Source: Anaerotignum sp. (lineage in GTDB: Bacteria; Bacillota; Clostridia; Lachnospirales; Anaerotignaceae). Taken from it: a DNA stretch of 21,014 nucleotides. The position numbers and the translations under genes are program-made. Each line of letters starts with the position of its first letter. The first letter of the stretch is position 1. Location: positions 1 to 21,014 of the forward strand of contig JAHHTX010000028.1 of NCBI GenBank assembly GCA_020024255.1, written 5' to 3'. Below the pieces are notes generated by a model. The model searched no databases and was not told the DNA's origin. It saw only the letters and a list, made by a program, of their open reading frames with translations. This document shows positions 19,604-21,014 of the stretch, one piece after another.

Positions 19604-21014
19604 ATGGCAAAGAAGAAAACAACCAAAGTAGAGCGAAAGGATAATTTTATACAGGAGCAGTCCATAACACGCACCTTAGAGCAGAATTATATGCCCTATG
19701 CCATGAGTGTAATCGTATCCCGTGCCATACCGGAAATAGACGGCTTCAAACCCTCCCATAGAAAGTTGCTTTACACCATGTATCGGATGGGACTTTTGAA
19801 AGGAGAACGGACAAAATCTACCAATGTAGTAGGGCAGACCATGAAACTGAATCCTCACGGGGACAGTGCGATTTATGAAACGTTGGTGCGTCTTACAGAA
19901 GGAAATGGTGCACTTTTGACACCATTTGTGGATTCCAAAGGGAACTTTGGGAAACAGTATTCCAGAGATATGGCGTATGCGGCATCTCGTTACACAGAAG
20001 TAAAATTAGCACCTATCTGTCAGGAGATTTTTGCAGACATAGATAAGAATACGGTCATTTTTACGGATAACTATGACGGCTCTATGGAAGAACCAACCCT
20101 CCTGCCAACGACATTTCCCAATATTCTGGCAAATCCCAATCTTGGTATTGCTGTAGGTATGGCAAGCTCCATTTGCAGCTTTAATTTGGCTGAACTTTGC
20201 GAGGCAACAGCTGCCTTTATTCAGGACGAGCATATCAATCTCTTGGAACTGCTGCCTGCACCGGACTTTTCTACAGGAGCACAGCTGGTGTACGACCAAA
20301 AGGCCTTGGAACAGATTTATCGAACAGGTCGGGGCAGTTTTAAGCTGCGGGCAAAATACCGTTTTGATAAGGAAAACAGTTGTATTGAAATTTATGAAAT
20401 TCCTTACACCACAACGGTAGAAGTTATCATTGACAAAATCATTGCACTGGGAAAATCAGGAAAAATACGGGATATTACAGATGTGCAAGATGAAACAGAC
20501 TTAAACGGGTTGAAAATCAGCGTTTATGTCAAGAAAAATACCAACATAGAACTCCTTATGCATCGGCTTTATCGTGCAACACCGCTTTCCGACAGTTTCA
20601 ACTGCAATTTTAATATTCTGGTGAATGGGCACCCCATGACTTTGGGTATTGGGGAGATTTTACGGCACTGGACGGCTTTCCGTATGGAATCCATAAAGGG
20701 GCAGCTCTCCTTTGATATTGAGAAGAAAGAGGAAAAACACCATTTGCTTTTGGGACTTTCCAAAATACTCATGGATATTGACAAAGCCATTTCCATTATT
20801 CGAGAAACAGAACAGGAAAGTATGGTTGTACCAAATTTAATGGCAGGCTTTTCTATAGATGAGGTGCAAGCGGAATATATTGCGGAAATCAAGCTGCGGA
20901 ATATCAACAAGGAATACATTTTAAAACGCATTGCGGAACTGGACGCACTTCAAAAAGAAATCGCTGACCTTGATGCAACCTTAAAGAGCGACACGAAAAG
21001 CAGGCATATCATTT
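19604..21014 (+). CDS. Type IIA topoisomerase subunit A (GyrA/ParC-like, divergent), 3' truncated by window
   Basis: DNA breakage and reunion subunit pairing with the gene before it. 470 codons are visible, and the frame is open at the window end. Seen: the N-terminal MPYAMSVIVSRAIPEIDGFKPSHRKLLYTMY (split text: YAMSVIVSRAIPEIDG and FKPSHRKLLYTM), the winged-helix segment NPHGDSAIYETLVR with Ser88 at the usual quinolone position, catalytic R129-Y130 in AASRYTE, and GIAVGMASS at 181-189. Canonical GyrA/ParC read RDGLKP, HPHGDSAVY and AAMRYTE, so this is a divergent homologue matching its divergent partner. It starts with GAAAGGTG about 8 nt upstream. Without the C-terminal beta-pinwheel region, gyrase versus topo IV cannot be decided. 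Confidence 0.92.
   Translation, partial: MAKKKTTKVERKDNFIQEQSITRTLEQNYMPYAMSVIVSRAIPEIDGFKPSHRKLLYTMYRMGLLKGERTKSTNVVGQTMKLNPHGDSAIYETLVRLTEGNGALLTPFVDSKGNFGKQYSRDMAYAASRYTEVKLAPICQEIFADIDKNTVIFTDNYDGSMEEPTLLPTTFPNILANPNLGIAVGMASSICSFNLAELCEATAAFIQDEHINLLELLPAPDFSTGAQLVYDQKALEQIYRTGRGSFKLRAKYRFDKENSCIEIYEIPYTTTVEVIIDKIIALGKSGKIRDITDVQDETDLNGLKISVYVKKNTNIELLMHRLYRATPLSDSFNCNFNILVNGHPMTLGIGEILRHWTAFRMESIKGQLSFDIEKKEEKHHLLLGLSKILMDIDKAISIIRETEQESMVVPNLMAGFSIDEVQAEYIAEIKLRNINKEYILKRIAELDALQKEIADLDATLKSDTKSRHII

Overview
The window reads as a chromosomal segment of a low-GC, endospore-forming Bacillota, most likely class Clostridia and a Lachnospiraceae-like lineage. The reasons are a full-length SpoIVA, strong AGGAGG-type ribosome binding sites, the polA-coaE-lytic transglycosylase gene order, AsnA-type asparagine synthesis, and many short palindromes between genes. 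No rRNA, tRNA, CRISPR array or complete insertion sequence was seen.

Layout: (1) 1-2251, minus strand: spoIVA and a small lipoprotein gene with its own promoter and terminator, preceded by two hairpins and one copy of a dispersed palindrome. (2) 2516-4009, plus strand: asnA with a promoter and a long leader hairpin, followed by about 270 bp of nested palindromes bounded by two copies of one hairpin. (3) 4010-5011, minus strand: an orphan NMT1/SsuA-like substrate-binding lipoprotein. (4) 5165-11936, plus strand: polA, coaE, a membrane-anchored lytic transglycosylase, a family 5 peptide-binding lipoprotein and a GalT-like nucleotidyltransferase, closed by a terminator shared with the convergent operon. 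(5) 11934-14392, minus strand: ttcA-like, tyrosine recombinase and CoA-type NUDIX genes, tightly packed. (6) 14460-17148, plus strand: a methionine operon, metA (homoserine O-acetyltransferase) then metY (O-acetylhomoserine sulfhydrylase). (7) 17496-21014, plus strand: a divergent type IIA topoisomerase pair, the second gene cut by the window end.

The most interesting part is the metA leader (about 14495-14758). A consensus promoter is followed by a 36-codon ORF with 11 Met codons, ten of them within 17 codons. A strong intrinsic terminator follows, and then metA, with no recognisable promoter between terminator and metA. The last codons and stop of the small ORF are complementary to the 5' arm of the terminator. 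A ribosome stalled on Met codons would leave that segment free to form an antiterminator, while a ribosome at the stop codon would cover it. This is the logic of trp/his-type leader-peptide attenuation applied to methionine, and no S-box or T-box was recognised in the leader. A second exact copy of the terminator's 5' arm lies downstream and could lock the read-through fold. I know of no established methionine leader-peptide attenuator, so this is the main candidate for an undescribed system. The mechanism is inferred from sequence alone.
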